Positions 36,374-46,336 are shown, numbered from the stretch's first letter. The stretch: DNA of 64,000 bases from Chloroflexota bacterium (GCA_026708115.1 JAPOVL010000037.1:182183-246182), one strand, 5' to 3'. The notes: generated by a model from the sequence alone, not told the origin. Numbers and translations are program-made.

Positions 36374-39057
36374 CCGGTCGTTTTCATTCCTGCGGCAATG
36401 CCGTTGATGGTAGCCAAGGTAGCGCCCAGTACCGCATCGCGATCGCTGGCGTCGGCGTCAAGCTGGCGCAGTTCGCGCAGGAGCGCGACCTGCATGAAGT
36501 TCAGCGGATCGACATAAGGATTCCGCCGTTCTATCGAGGTCTTTATCGCCGCCATATTGGACAGCAAGCCATCTTTCTGCGTAACGCTCATAATCATCGC
36601 GCTGCTAAGGGCATGCTCATTCTTGATGCGCTGAAAGAAGCGGTCGCGCAGTTCCGGCGGATCTACCAGCGAGGCGTATAACTCGGCAATGCCCATATCC
36701 GCCTTGGCGACGTCCAGCTGGGCGTTGTCGATGATGGCGTTGAAGAAGGCCCATTTCTGGTACATCTCGCGCAGGCGATCAATGCCGTCGCTATTGCTCT
36801 CGCAAAAGCTTTGGAAGGCGCTACCGATCCCATACCAGCTCGGCACAATGGCGCGGCTCTGCATCCAACTGAACATCCAGGGGATGGCGCGCATCGCGGC
36901 GAAACCGCCTTTTTTGCTACGCTTGGCCGGGCGCGAACTGATCTGCATCATGCTCAATTCGTTGATTGGCGTTGCTTGTTGCCAGTACTCGATAAAGCCG
37001 TCGCTCTCGTAGACAAAGTGCCGGTATGCCCCGCTGCTCATCCGCGACAGTTCAGCCATGGCCAGCAGATAATCCGGCGGCACGTGCCGTTCCTCTTGCA
37101 AGCCCATGCCAATCAAGACCGCGTTCATGACTTGATTGAGGTGACGATGCGCAATGCCCTTGTTGCTGTAGCGATAGGCGATGACCTCGCCCTGCTCGGT
37201 GATCTTGACGCCTCCGCGCAGGGACTCTGGCGGTTGCGACAAGATGGCGCGGTTGGTTGGCCCGCCGCCTCTGCCGATGCTGCCGCCGCGACCATGGAAC
37301 AATTCCAGGGACACGCCTCGATCAACGCAGGTGCTGGTCAGGATTCGCTGGGCGTTGTACAGGTTCCAGTTCGAGGCCAGATAGCCGCCGTCCTTGCTGC
37401 TGTCGGAGTAGCCGATCATGACTTGTTGACGTAAGCCGCGCTTGCCGGAACGGGCTTTCAAGTACTTGCGGTATTCGACGTTGTCGAACAGCTGCGTCAT
37501 GATCTCCGGCGCCCGATACAAGTCGTCTATGGTCTCGAACAAAGGCACGATATAGACATCGCTGTCGATGCCGACTTCTCGGGCGAATAGCAGCATTGTC
37601 AAGACATCGCTGGGCTGCTTCGACATACTGGCGATTACAGTGTCGATCACGATCGGGTCATTTTGCCGATGCGCGGCGCGGATCATCTGCCAGGTGCGGA
37701 TGATGCTTTGCGTCGTTTCAGTGAATACGCTGATGTCTATGGGGAATAGGGGCCGGCGATTGCCAATCTCAAAACTTAACAGGTCCTGCTTTTCTTCTTC
37801 AGGCAGCGAGAGATATCCGCCGTTTATAGCGAAGAACCGGAAGATCTCGTCCAGGGCTGCCGCGTGCAAGCCGGCGTCTTCGCGCACTTCAAGCGGGACC
37901 AGGTGCAAACCGAACAACCGGACCTTGCGCACCAAACGTTGCACGGCGCCCAGCGCAGAGCGCATGCCCCGATGCCCTTTCAGACTGCGCTGTACAACTA
38001 ACAGATCGTCCAGTAGTTCGCGGCTGGAGCGGTAGCTGTCATCTGTCAGCCGATCATGAATCCTGGACATCTGCTGGCGATAAGCCTCGCCCGGATACAA
38101 GGCGCGGGCCTCGCTGTCGTCGCTCAGCGCCGCGCGAAGGTCGGGCGAGACGCCGGTGCTCTCGGTATCTTGCGTCAAGTTCTGTGTCAGATACTCGACT
38201 TCCTCAAGGTAAATCTGGCGCGCGGTCCGGCGCAGAGTCGCCAGGGTTTGCAGCGTAACATCGGTTGTCACGTTTGGGTTGCCATCGCGGTCGCCGCCAA
38301 TCCATGACGCGTAGCGCAGTACCGGCGGCAACTCCGACCAATCGTCGTCCGGGTAATGTTCTTCCAGCGCCTGCTGCAGATCTTCATAAATGTCGATCAC
38401 GACATCGACCACGACCGAACGGATGAAATAAATGCCAAAGTCAACCTCGTCGGCAACTTGTTTTTTGGTCGCGCGGATAGGGCGGGTCTGCCAGAGTTCT
38501 TCGACTTCTTCGGCCAGATCGCCTTCCAGTTTACGCAATTCGCGCGGTAGCAGGTTATGCCGGTCGCGCACTTCCATCATGGAGGCGATGTGGCGCAGCT
38601 TGATGAGAATCTCCTGGCGCTTGGCTTCGGATGGGTGCGCCGTGAACACGAGCCGAAGGCGCGTCTGGTTCAACAGCCCGCGAACCTGATCGGCGCTTTT
38701 CCCGTTCTCCTTAAGCGTGCGCACAGCGTTGCGGATCGATTCTTTGAGGGTGCCCTTGGCCTCGCGCTGGCGAATCACGCGAATGCGCTGCAAATCCTCG
38801 GCAATATTTATCAATTGGAAATAGTTGGAGAAGGCCTTGATGAGCACGCTTTTGGATTCCAGGGGCAGCGACTCCAGACGATGCGCCAGCTTGAACGCTG
38901 CCTTCGCGTCGCCGCTGCGCCGCGCCTTAGAAACAGCCCGTATCTCCTCCACCAGGTCAAATGCCTCGATACCTTCCTGCTCCTGGATAATGACACCGAG
39001 GAGGTTTCCCAAGGTCCGGATGTCCTTGCTCAGTGAAGAACTTTGCCCGTCGCTCAT
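36370..39057 (-). CDS. ppc: Phosphoenolpyruvate carboxylase
   Basis: 895 residues from ATG 39057 (GGAGAGAC upstream); an in-frame start 16 codons earlier is less likely. It makes oxaloacetate from PEP and bicarbonate. Family motifs are FTAHPSE at 138-144 (Ser where most enzymes have Thr), the active-site GYSDSSKDGGYLASNW near 570, and FHGRGGSIGRGGGP near 602. The last residues are GMKTTG instead of the common RNTG/QNTG end, a second small departure. It feeds the TCA cycle and, through 2-oxoglutarate, the aminoadipate lysine route encoded nearby. Identification is firm. Confidence 0.96.
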   Translation of the reverse strand: MSDGQSSSLSKDIRTLGNLLGVIIQEQEGIEAFDLVEEIRAVSKARRSGDAKAAFKLAHRLESLPLESKSVLIKAFSNYFQLINIAEDLQRIRVIRQREAKGTLKESIRNAVRTLKENGKSADQVRGLLNQTRLRLVFTAHPSEAKRQEILIKLRHIASMMEVRDRHNLLPRELRKLEGDLAEEVEELWQTRPIRATKKQVADEVDFGIYFIRSVVVDVVIDIYEDLQQALEEHYPDDDWSELPPVLRYASWIGGDRDGNPNVTTDVTLQTLATLRRTARQIYLEEVEYLTQNLTQDTESTGVSPDLRAALSDDSEARALYPGEAYRQQMSRIHDRLTDDSYRSSRELLDDLLVVQRSLKGHRGMRSALGAVQRLVRKVRLFGLHLVPLEVREDAGLHAAALDEIFRFFAINGGYLSLPEEEKQDLLSFEIGNRRPLFPIDISVFTETTQSIIRTWQMIRAAHRQNDPIVIDTVIASMSKQPSDVLTMLLFAREVGIDSDVYIVPLFETIDDLYRAPEIMTQLFDNVEYRKYLKARSGKRGLRQQVMIGYSDSSKDGGYLASNWNLYNAQRILTSTCVDRGVSLELFHGRGGSIGRGGGPTNRAILSQPPESLRGGVKITEQGEVIAYRYSNKGIAHRHLNQVMNAVLIGMGLQEERHVPPDYLLAMAELSRMSSGAYRHFVYESDGFIEYWQQATPINELSMMQISSRPAKRSKKGGFAAMRAIPWMFSWMQSRAIVPSWYGIGSAFQSFCESNSDGIDRLREMYQKWAFFNAIIDNAQLDVAKADMGIAELYASLVDPPELRDRFFQRIKNEHALSSAMIMSVTQKDGLLSNMAAIKTSIERRNPYVDPLNFMQVALLRELRQLDADASDRDAVLGATLATINGIAAGMKTTG

Positions 39058-39168
39058 AGCTGTCTCTCCGTTGACCGGGCAGGTTAGATTGCCCGCTCGC
39101 CGCACTATAGTTCAACATGGGAGCCTTATCCAGAGCAATTTGAAATGGCTGCCGTAGAGATTTCGATC

Positions 39169-39177
39169 TGGTATGAT
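39169..39177 (+). promoter_or_regulatory. Extended -10 promoter candidate for ftcD
   Basis: TGGTATGAT, an extended -10 of the same TGG-TAT form as the one before pgeF. It lies 51 bases before the ATG at 39229. No -35 is evident. Confidence 0.35.
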
Positions 39178-39228
39178 GAAGATCTTGATCGACATGGATT
39201 CTCATTTGACTGAACACTGGCTGGCAGT

Positions 39229-40140
39229 ATGGAACAGATCGTTGAATGTGTGGCGAATTTCTCGGAGGGGCGCAGGACCGAGGTTGTTGGGGAATTCGTC
39301 GCGGCGATATCGTCGACCGACGGCGTAGCGGTGCTCGGTCGGGAAAGCGATGTCGATCACAACCGATCGGTGGTCAGCTTCGCGGGCGAACCGGCAGCGG
39401 TGGTTGAGGCGGCGTTCGCGGGGATACGGGTTGCAGCAGCGCTAATCGATATGGGCAGTCATACCGGGCAGCACCCGCGTATCGGCGCCGCCGATGTCGT
39501 GCCTTTCGTGCCACTGCATAACGTGAGCATGGATGACTGTGTGCGGCTGGCGCGCGAGCTTGGCGCGCGCGTCGGCAAGGAACTGCAGATACCGGTTTTT
39601 CTGTACGGAGAGGCAGCGCTTCGGGACAAGTATCGGAGGCTGGCCGACATCCGTCGTGGCGGTTACGAGCGTCTGCGCGAATGCATCGAGTTAAGCGATG
39701 AACGCCGCCCCGATTTCGGCCCACGCTTTTTGGGCAGCGCCGGCGCCTGCGCCATCGGCGCGCGCGATATATTGATCGCCTTCAATGTCTACCTGTCGAC
39801 GGACGATGTCGCGGTCGCGCGGCGCATCGCTCGGGCTGTCCGTGAGTCTTCCGGCGGCCTGCCGCATCTGATGGCGCTGGGACTTTTGGTCAAGGGATCG
39901 GCACAGGTATCGATGAATCTGAGCAATTACAGAATCACCTCAATCCATCACGCGGTGGAAGCCGTGCGTCAAGAGGCGCATAGCCTGGGTGTGGCTGTGG
40001 AAGGCAGTGAATTGATCGGCCTGACGCCAAAGGCTGCGCTAGCCGCGACGGCCGCATCTTATGTTCAGATCGACAATTTCAGTCTGGATCGCGTATTGGA
40101 GATTCAACTTGCGCGGCACTTCGGGCTCGACGTTGAATAG
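39229..40140 (+). CDS. ftcD: Glutamate formimidoyltransferase, single-domain
   Basis: 303 residues, equal to the N- and C-subdomains of the formiminotransferase half of mammalian FTCD. Motifs are VECVANFSEGRR at the start, DVDHNRSVVSFAG (the catalytic His lies in this region), HTGQHPRIGAADVVPFVPL and LMALGLLVKGSAQVSMNL. It moves the formimino group from formiminoglutamate to tetrahydrofolate in histidine breakdown. No cyclodeaminase domain and no hut genes are present in the window, so in this organism it may serve another one-carbon or glutamate reaction. Confidence 0.92.
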   Translation: MEQIVECVANFSEGRRTEVVGEFVAAISSTDGVAVLGRESDVDHNRSVVSFAGEPAAVVEAAFAGIRVAAALIDMGSHTGQHPRIGAADVVPFVPLHNVSMDDCVRLARELGARVGKELQIPVFLYGEAALRDKYRRLADIRRGGYERLRECIELSDERRPDFGPRFLGSAGACAIGARDILIAFNVYLSTDDVAVARRIARAVRESSGGLPHLMALGLLVKGSAQVSMNLSNYRITSIHHAVEAVRQEAHSLGVAVEGSELIGLTPKAALAATAASYVQIDNFSLDRVLEIQLARHFGLDVE

Positions 40141-40162
40141 AACTCGCCCAAACGCCATTCGT

Positions 40163-41698
40163 CTAGTCGCTATGAGGCCGATATTGCAGCGCTTCGGCGA
40201 TATGCCCCACATGAATGTCAGTTGAATCATCCAGATCGGCGATCGTGCGGCTCAGCTTGAGCACCCTGTGATAGCTGCGCGCGCTCAACTGCAGCTTGCG
40301 CACGGAAAGCGTCAATACCTGCCGCGCTTCCGCCGTCAAGGCGCAAAACTGGTCGATTTCGCTGACGGACATATCGGCATTGGCAAATAGACCCGGATGC
40401 GCGGCAAAGCGGGCAATCTGTTTTGCTCGCGCGGCTTCGACCCGCTGTCGGATCTCCCCCGAGCTTTCGCCATCGCCGCGGCCCATCAGCTTGTCGAAAT
40501 CGACACGCGGCACGTCGACATGCATATCAATGCGATCCAACAAAGGACCGGAGAGCCTGGTCTGGTATCGCTTGATCTGATTGGGCGTGCAGTTGCAGGC
40601 TTGGGTCGGGTCGCCATAGAAGCCGCAAGGACAAGGATTGCGCGCGCCAACCAGCAGGAAATTGGCGGGGTAGGTGATGCTGCCCTGGGCGCGGCTGATC
40701 GTGACAACTTTGTCTTCAATCGGTTGTCGCAGCACTTCCAACACTTTGGCCGGCAATTCATTGATTTCGTCCAGAAAGAGCACGCCGCGGTGCGCCAGAC
40801 TGATTTCGCCGGGCTTGGGAATACTGCCCCCGCCGACCAGCCCGACCTGCGAAATCGTATGGTGAGGCGCGCGGAAGGGACGCTGCCGTATCAGAGGGCT
40901 GTCCTGCGACAGCATGTCCACGATGGAATAGATGCGCGTCACTTCCAGCGCTTCTTGCAAGGTCAAGGACGGCAGAATACCGGGCATGGAACGGGCTTGC
41001 AGGCTCTTTCCGGCGCCTGGCGGACCGGAAAGCATGATATTGTGATTGCCGGCCGCGGAGACCTCCAGAGCGCGCTTGACATGTTCCTGTCCGCGGATGT
41101 CGGCGAAGTCGACCAATCCATCCGCCAGCGGCGTTTGTGCGTTCATTGCTGAGGGATCGGTGCGGTAAGGCTGGACAGGGTTCAATTGGTAGAGATGTTC
41201 CACCAATTGTCCGATGGAACGCACCGGTATGATGTTGACATCTTCAATCAGGCCGGCTTCGGCAGCGTCGTCTTCCGGCACGTACACGGTCTCGATATCA
41301 TGCTGCCGGGCGGTGTAGACCATGGGCATCACGCCTTTGACGTGCCGGATGCCGCCGTCCAGGGACAGCTCGCCGATGAAGAGCGCGTTTTCCAGCGCGT
41401 GCAAAGGGATCTGGTCGGTCGCCGCCAGCACGCCGATTGCGATCGCCAAGTCGTAGGCGGGCCCGTGCTTGTGGATGTCGGCGGGGGAAAGGTTGACGAC
41501 GTAGGACTTGTTCGGGAAGCGCAGACCGCTGTTGCGAATCGCGGAACGGGCGCGTTCTTTGCTTTCTTTGACGGCGATACCCGCCAAACCTACCAAATGA
41601 AAACTTGGTAACGAGGCACGGGGATTGAAATCGGTTTGCACCTCGACAATTTGACCGTCCAAGCCGATGACAGCGCAGGTGTTGACGATTGCCAGCAT
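40163..41698 (-). CDS. comM: YifB/ComM family Mg-chelatase-like AAA+ ATPase
   Basis: 511 residues. The N-terminal Lon-protease-like (ChlI) domain covers about 1-175, with HGPAYDLAIAIGVLAA. The AAA+ domain follows, with Walker A GPPGAGKS (225-232), Walker B GVLFLDEINELP near 300, and a cysteine-rich GARNPCPCGFYGD region near 358. The C-terminal helical domain has LSARSYHRVLKLSRTIADL. ComM is a hexameric helicase that speeds branch migration during natural transformation. With comF at 14.7 kb, this is a second competence-linked gene in the window. Confidence 0.94.
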   Translation of the reverse strand: MLAIVNTCAVIGLDGQIVEVQTDFNPRASLPSFHLVGLAGIAVKESKERARSAIRNSGLRFPNKSYVVNLSPADIHKHGPAYDLAIAIGVLAATDQIPLHALENALFIGELSLDGGIRHVKGVMPMVYTARQHDIETVYVPEDDAAEAGLIEDVNIIPVRSIGQLVEHLYQLNPVQPYRTDPSAMNAQTPLADGLVDFADIRGQEHVKRALEVSAAGNHNIMLSGPPGAGKSLQARSMPGILPSLTLQEALEVTRIYSIVDMLSQDSPLIRQRPFRAPHHTISQVGLVGGGSIPKPGEISLAHRGVLFLDEINELPAKVLEVLRQPIEDKVVTISRAQGSITYPANFLLVGARNPCPCGFYGDPTQACNCTPNQIKRYQTRLSGPLLDRIDMHVDVPRVDFDKLMGRGDGESSGEIRQRVEAARAKQIARFAAHPGLFANADMSVSEIDQFCALTAEARQVLTLSVRKLQLSARSYHRVLKLSRTIADLDDSTDIHVGHIAEALQYRPHSD

Positions 41699-41853
41699 GA
41701 AGTCTCCGAGTTCGGCATGTGCTTGCTCCCCTATTCTAACATAAGCTGTAGCTATTGCTACACACAGTGTCTGAGCGACTGGGAAGGCGGTCTTTCAGCC
41801 GACCTCACAGATTGATAAGTTGTGCTTCTAATAGTTCAGAATACTTAGCAGTG

Positions 41854-42348
41854 CTAGGAATGCTTTGCTTGTAAATAGGGGATAATACCGCCGGCGTCGA
41901 GAATCTTGCGCACCTGCGTTGGCAGAGGAGGAAAGGCGAACTGCCGCCCATCCCATAGCAATTTCGCGTTTTCCATGTCGATCTCAAGGATATCGCCAGC
42001 GCTCACGACAGATACAATCTCCGGACAGGCAATCGCCAGCAAGCCGTTGTTGATGGCATTGCGATAGTAAATACGCGCGAAGCTGCTGGCAATCACTGCT
42101 CGGACGCCGGCATGCGCCAGGCAGGTGACCGCTTGCTCGCGACTGCTGCCGTTGCCCCAATTGCGCCCGGCAACGATGACATCGCCCGGCCGGACATCAG
42201 CCGCGAATTCGGGATCCAGGTCCTCCAGAGCGTGACGCGCCAGCTCGGCGGGATCATGGCTGACCGTATAGGTATACTTGCCGGGGAAGATGACGTCGGT
42301 ATTGACGTCGTCGCCATATTTCCAAATGCGGTGCGAGCTTGCAGACAT
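41854..42348 (-). CDS. lysU: Homoaconitase / 3-isopropylmalate dehydratase small subunit family
   Basis: 164 residues from ATG 42348, with GGGAG just upstream; a frame extending to 42570 overlaps the large subunit and was rejected. LeuD-like swivel domain: [18 protein letters not shown] (substrate loop), [31 protein letters not shown]. It pairs with the large subunit encoded 7 bases upstream. Because homocitrate synthase and the LysW genes are close by and no leuA or leuB is, the pair is best read as homoaconitase of lysine synthesis (LysT/LysU type). LeuCD-type activity cannot be excluded. Confidence 0.87.
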   Translation of the reverse strand: MSASSHRIWKYGDDVNTDVIFPGKYTYTVSHDPAELARHALEDLDPEFAADVRPGDVIVAGRNWGNGSSREQAVTCLAHAGVRAVIASSFARIYYRNAINNGLLAIACPEIVSVVSAGDILEIDMENAKLLWDGRQFAFPPLPTQVRKILDAGGIIPYLQAKHS

Positions 42349-42355
42349 GGTCTCC

Positions 42356-43645
42356 CTATAGCAGATCGGCTGGATGAACGATGTAACCGGCGACGCAACT
42401 TGCGGCAACAACTGCTGGATTGGCGAGATAAATCTGCGCGTCAGGTTCGCCCATTCTGCCGCGGAAGTTGCGGTTGGCGCTGCTGATGCAGACCTCGCCC
42501 GGCGCCAGAACGCCCATGTGATTGCCCATACAGGGTCCGCAGCCGGGGGTGCCAACGGTCGCGCCGGCATCTATCAGGGTAGCAATATAGCCGGCTTCGC
42601 TGGCATCGCGCAGGACCATCGAGGAGGCCGGGATGACGAGCAGCCGCGCGCGGACTTTCTGCCCACGCAGTACCTCGGCAGCGGCGGCAATATCCTCGAG
42701 CCTGCCATTGGTACAGGTGCCAATAAAGCCGAGATCTATCGGTGTTTCGCCAACTTCTGAGAGCGGCAGAACATTGTCTACAGCGTGCGGGCAAGACAGC
42801 ATCGGTTCCATTCGACCGAGATCAAGTTGATGGTGTTCGGCATAGTCCGCGTCGGCGTCCGCGTACAGCACATTGTCCCTGAAGTATGCCAGACGGTCTT
42901 GATAATCTCGCGCTCGTGTCCGCCGCATGACCTGCTCAAGCCAGCCCCAGATGATGTCGTCAGGCGCAATCCAGGCGTTCTTGGCGCCCATCTCCGCCAT
43001 CATATTCGTGAGTACGGCCCGCGAATCGAGAGTCAGGGACGTGAGGCCGTAGCCATCAAATTCGACAGCCTTGTAATTGGCGCCTTCCGACGACAATCGG
43101 CCGATGAGGTGAAGAGTCAAGTCCTTGCTGCTAACTCCCGTTTTGAGTTGGCCTGATAGCGTGATGCGAATGGTCTCCGGCACGCGCAGCCAAAGCTCGC
43201 CGGTCGCCCAGAGCGCGGCGACCTCGCTGCGCCCGATGCCGGCGCTGAAAGCGCCAAGCCAGCCAAAATGCGTGCTGTGGCTGTCGGCGCCCAGCAGGGT
43301 CATGCCGGGACCCACTAGTCCTTCTTCGCACAGCACCTGGTGACAGATTCCCCGTCCAACTTCATAGAAATTGCGAATGCCATGTTCGCGGACAAAGCGT
43401 CGAACCGCCTGGTGATTCCGGGCATGTCTGGGGCTGGGCGGGGGTACGGCATGATCGAGCGTGATAGCCAGACGTTCCGGATACCTGATACGCTGATGCG
43501 GAAGCTGCTCGAAGAGTTGCGCGATGGCGGCGCTGTTGTCGTGGCTCAGGACCACGTCCGGTTCGATAACAACGACATCGCCGGGCTTTACAACGCCATT
43601 GCCGCTGGCGCGCGCCAGGTGCTTTTCCGTCGCCGTCATCGCCAT
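42356..43645 (-). CDS. lysT: Homoaconitase / 3-isopropylmalate dehydratase large subunit family
   Basis: 429 residues. The iron-sulfur ligands are C311 ([12 protein letters not shown]), C369 and C372 ([10 protein letters not shown]). The active-site region is [22 protein letters not shown] near 118. It would convert homocitrate to homoisocitrate through homoaconitate in the cytoplasm. The length and the split from the small subunit match the LeuC/LysT branch. The leader, about 75 bases before the ATG, contains repeat copy D. The assignment to lysine rather than leucine synthesis rests on context. Confidence 0.87.
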   Translation of the reverse strand: MAMTATEKHLARASGNGVVKPGDVVVIEPDVVLSHDNSAAIAQLFEQLPHQRIRYPERLAITLDHAVPPPSPRHARNHQAVRRFVREHGIRNFYEVGRGICHQVLCEEGLVGPGMTLLGADSHSTHFGWLGAFSAGIGRSEVAALWATGELWLRVPETIRITLSGQLKTGVSSKDLTLHLIGRLSSEGANYKAVEFDGYGLTSLTLDSRAVLTNMMAEMGAKNAWIAPDDIIWGWLEQVMRRTRARDYQDRLAYFRDNVLYADADADYAEHHQLDLGRMEPMLSCPHAVDNVLPLSEVGETPIDLGFIGTCTNGRLEDIAAAAEVLRGQKVRARLLVIPASSMVLRDASEAGYIATLIDAGATVGTPGCGPCMGNHMGVLAPGEVCISSANRNFRGRMGEPDAQIYLANPAVVAASCVAGYIVHPADLL

Positions 43646-43718
43646 GGCTCAGGTTCCATTCGCTGCTTCATCTCTCTCTCAACCCCGATCGACTGTGGCA
43701 AATCCTGGGAAATCGCTA

Positions 43719-43815
43719 CCTTTGTGCAAAACGCGTCGGCCATGCGACGAAACGGGCTACAATTTTGCGTGAGCGCGACATTTCTGTGATCGATTCGCCG
43801 GTTACGCGCCGAACG
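43719..43815 (-). repeat. Intergenic repeated element, copy D
   Basis: Minus-strand reading: TTCGGCGCGTAACCGGCGAA, CACAGAAATGTCGCGCTCAC, then TTTCGTCG-CATGGC-CGACG, a 5-base perfect stem, then GCGTTTTGCACAAAGG. Block 1 matches copy A for GGCGCGTAACCGGCGAA and block 2 matches copies C and E. It ends 74 bases before the lysT start and points toward it; the other flank holds the promoter of the divergent MFS gene. Confidence 0.75.
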
Positions 43816-43830
43816 CCAACATTGTTGCTT

Positions 43831-43857
43831 TTGACTAGAACAAATGTCTGCTACAAT
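43831..43857 (+). promoter_or_regulatory. Sigma-70-type promoter for the MFS gene at 43896
   Basis: TTGACT at 43831-43836 and TACAAT at 43852-43857, with a 15-base spacer, slightly short. Transcription would begin about 32 bases before the ATG at 43896. Confidence 0.45.
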
Positions 43858-43895
43858 AGCTGAGTTTAGCGACTTCTCTCTCACAGGCAGGTCAG

Positions 43896-45185
43896 ATGCT
43901 ATCACAAGATCTTCAGAACAAGCTCCGTCACAATGCCCTGGTCAATATACTCGACGGCAGCTTCTTCGGTCTGAGCGTCGTCGGGCTGGCTTCTTATGTT
44001 ACCATAGTGCCTTTGTTCTTGTCCTATCTCACGGAATCAACTGCGCTAATCGGTTTTGTGGCGACACTTTTTCATATTGGCTGGCAAATACCGCAGTTGC
44101 TGACATCGAACTACGTCGCCGGCTTGCGCCGTTTCAAACCCATGGTGCTAGCTATGACCCTGCTAGAAAGGGTTCCTTACTTTGGATTGGCGCTTGTCGC
44201 CTTTCTGATCCCAACGATCGGCACAGACCTTGCGCTGCTCTTGGCGGTGCTGCTGCTGGGCTGGCAATCCCTGGGAGGCGGATTCACCGGCACGCCTTGG
44301 CAAAGCATGATGAGCAAAATCATGCCACCGCATCGGCTGGGCACGTTTTTTGGCGTACAATCGGCTTGTGTTAATCTGTTTGGGGCCGGCGGCGCCTTGC
44401 TGGCCAGCTACATTCTCGCGCATCACGATTTTCCGCAGAACTTCTCTTTACTGTTTTTCATCGCCGCTATCAGTCTGGTGGTTTCTTTTGTCTTTTTGGC
44501 CCTTACCTATGAACCGATCAGTGAGCCGAAAGACATCGGCGTACGCGTACCATGGCGCGATTTCGGCGGGCGGTTGGGCTCGATTCTGCGCGCTGATGAC
44601 AATTTTCGCTGGTTCTTGATCGCGCGCGGCTTGACTTCCCTAAGTCTGACCGTGGTCTCATTTTTCACGATTTACGGTATCCGGCGCTATCAGATGACGC
44701 CGGAATTCGCCAGCGCCATGACCAGCGTTTTGCTGGTCTCGCATACCTTGAGCAGCACCTTGGTGGGCTGGGCCGGGGACCGCTGGGGCCACAGGCGCAT
44801 TCTGATGCTGGGCAATATCGCGACCGTTTTGACGATTACGATCGCCGTGCTGGCGCCGGATGTCAGCTGGTTTTATCTGGTATTTGCCTTGACTGGCATC
44901 GTCAATACGACGCAGTGGTCGACGATCTTAACTATCACTGTGCAGTTTAGCTCGGCGGCGGACCGGCCCTTTTACATTGGCATGGCGAATACGCTAATCG
45001 CGCCGGTTACGGTATTTGCGCCCATCATAGGCGGCTGGCTGGTGGACGCCGTCGGCTTCGAGCCGGTCTTTATGCTTTTCGCATTGGCAGGCCTGTTATC
45101 GCTGCTGGTCTACCTCATCCCAATGCGAGATCCGAGTGAATTTGCGAGCCGCACAAAGCGCAGCAACCTGGTCCCTGGGGACTAG
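43896..45185 (+). CDS. MFS transporter located among lysine-synthesis genes
   Basis: 429 residues and twelve hydrophobic helices. A motif-A-like loop GDRWGHRRILML stands between helices 8 and 9 region (about 285-296). The first half has LLLGWQSLGGGFTGTPWQSMMSK near 115-137 (broken by the membrane border), a feature of uncharacterised MFS groups. It is divergent from lysT and convergent with lysS; its stop overlaps the lysS stop by 3 bases. A role in lysine or precursor transport is suggested only by position. Confidence 0.85.
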   Translation: MLSQDLQNKLRHNALVNILDGSFFGLSVVGLASYVTIVPLFLSYLTESTALIGFVATLFHIGWQIPQLLTSNYVAGLRRFKPMVLAMTLLERVPYFGLALVAFLIPTIGTDLALLLAVLLLGWQSLGGGFTGTPWQSMMSKIMPPHRLGTFFGVQSACVNLFGAGGALLASYILAHHDFPQNFSLLFFIAAISLVVSFVFLALTYEPISEPKDIGVRVPWRDFGGRLGSILRADDNFRWFLIARGLTSLSLTVVSFFTIYGIRRYQMTPEFASAMTSVLLVSHTLSSTLVGWAGDRWGHRRILMLGNIATVLTITIAVLAPDVSWFYLVFALTGIVNTTQWSTILTITVQFSSAADRPFYIGMANTLIAPVTVFAPIIGGWLVDAVGFEPVFMLFALAGLLSLLVYLIPMRDPSEFASRTKRSNLVPGD

Positions 45186-46333
45186 TCTTCCACCGGATGC
45201 CTGAATTCGCAGAGCATATCATCAACGTCTTGAATCGTGATTGGACCCAGATCGGCGAGCGCTTTCACTTGCGCCGTCGCCAGCCGCAGCACATCTTCTG
45301 GAAGATCGAGACCGAGTGTCAGAGCGCGGTTGCGGATGGCATTGCGCCCGACCAGATGGTGCGCGACATCGATGACACGGCTCAAACCAAAATCGTCGGG
45401 ATCAATCGCTTCATAGGTGGTGGGATTCTGCAGTACGGCCTTGGTATGTACGCCGGCTTTGTGATGAAAGGCCACCTCGCCGGTGATCGGCGTATTGAAG
45501 GGAATCACGATTCCCAGTTTCCGCGCGACCAGTTCCTCAATCTCCCCCAACAGTGGCAAGTCGTATTTCTCGACCAGTGACTTGTCGCAGGTGTAGAGAC
45601 GCGCGATCAGGGTCCCCATGGGCGTGATGCCGTTCCTTTCACCGATCCCCAGCACCGTCGTATCAATGTGGGTCGCCCCGGCTTGTAAGGCGCAAAAGGC
45701 GTTGGCTACCGCGCAACCGCTGTCGTTGTGGCCATGAAACTCAATGTCACAGCTAACCACATCGCGCAGATTCGATATGAGGTTATATGTGCTCAGCGGA
45801 TCGGCAATACCCACCGTATCGGCGACGCCAACGCGATCTACGCCGGCCAGGTCCATGGCGCGATAAACGGTCATCACGTCGGCGAAGTTGCTGCGAAACG
45901 TATCTTCTGTGCTGAAGCGCGTCTCGATGTTTTGCTCGTTAAGATACTGGATGACTCGCTGACCAATCTCAATGACTTGATCCAGGCTCTTGCCATGGCT
46001 GTACTCGCGCATGTAATTGGAGGTGCCGATATAAACGTCGGCCCCGTCAACGCCACAGTCGACCGCCAGTTTGGCATCGTCCATATCAGCGCGAATGTGC
46101 GTGAGCAGCTTGAAACCACGGGGCATATCGGCCAATGCCCGTATCGCGTCAGCGCTCTGTGGGCTGGCGACCGGTGTTGAGAGTTCCATGTACTCGACAC
46201 CGAAACGATCCAGTAACTGGGCGATTTCCTTTTTGTCGTCGATGGAAAAGTGCGTTCCGCGGAATTGCTCGCCCTCTCGCAGGGTCGAATCGATGAAATG
46301 AAAATCTTGAACGGGCGCGTTTCTGTTGTGCAT
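45182..46333 (-). CDS. lysS: Homocitrate synthase (isopropylmalate/homocitrate synthase family)
   Basis: 383 residues from ATG 46333, with ACAGGAG at the right distance; the longer frame to 46399 would translate repeat copy E. It condenses 2-oxoglutarate with acetyl-CoA, the first step of the aminoadipate pathway. Motifs are DSTLREGEQ (15-23), HGHNDSGCAVANA (metal ligands H200 and H202, N203 near), and GIGERNGITPMG near 236. The catalytic HHKAGVHTKAV part is near 295. No regulatory LeuA-type C-terminal domain is present. It follows lysK after 111 bases that are almost entirely repeat copy E, so it may be the last gene of the lys operon. Confidence 0.92.
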   Translation of the reverse strand: MHNRNAPVQDFHFIDSTLREGEQFRGTHFSIDDKKEIAQLLDRFGVEYMELSTPVASPQSADAIRALADMPRGFKLLTHIRADMDDAKLAVDCGVDGADVYIGTSNYMREYSHGKSLDQVIEIGQRVIQYLNEQNIETRFSTEDTFRSNFADVMTVYRAMDLAGVDRVGVADTVGIADPLSTYNLISNLRDVVSCDIEFHGHNDSGCAVANAFCALQAGATHIDTTVLGIGERNGITPMGTLIARLYTCDKSLVEKYDLPLLGEIEELVARKLGIVIPFNTPITGEVAFHHKAGVHTKAVLQNPTTYEAIDPDDFGLSRVIDVAHHLVGRNAIRNRALTLGLDLPEDVLRLATAQVKALADLGPITIQDVDDMLCEFRHPVED

Positions 46334-46336
46334 AAG

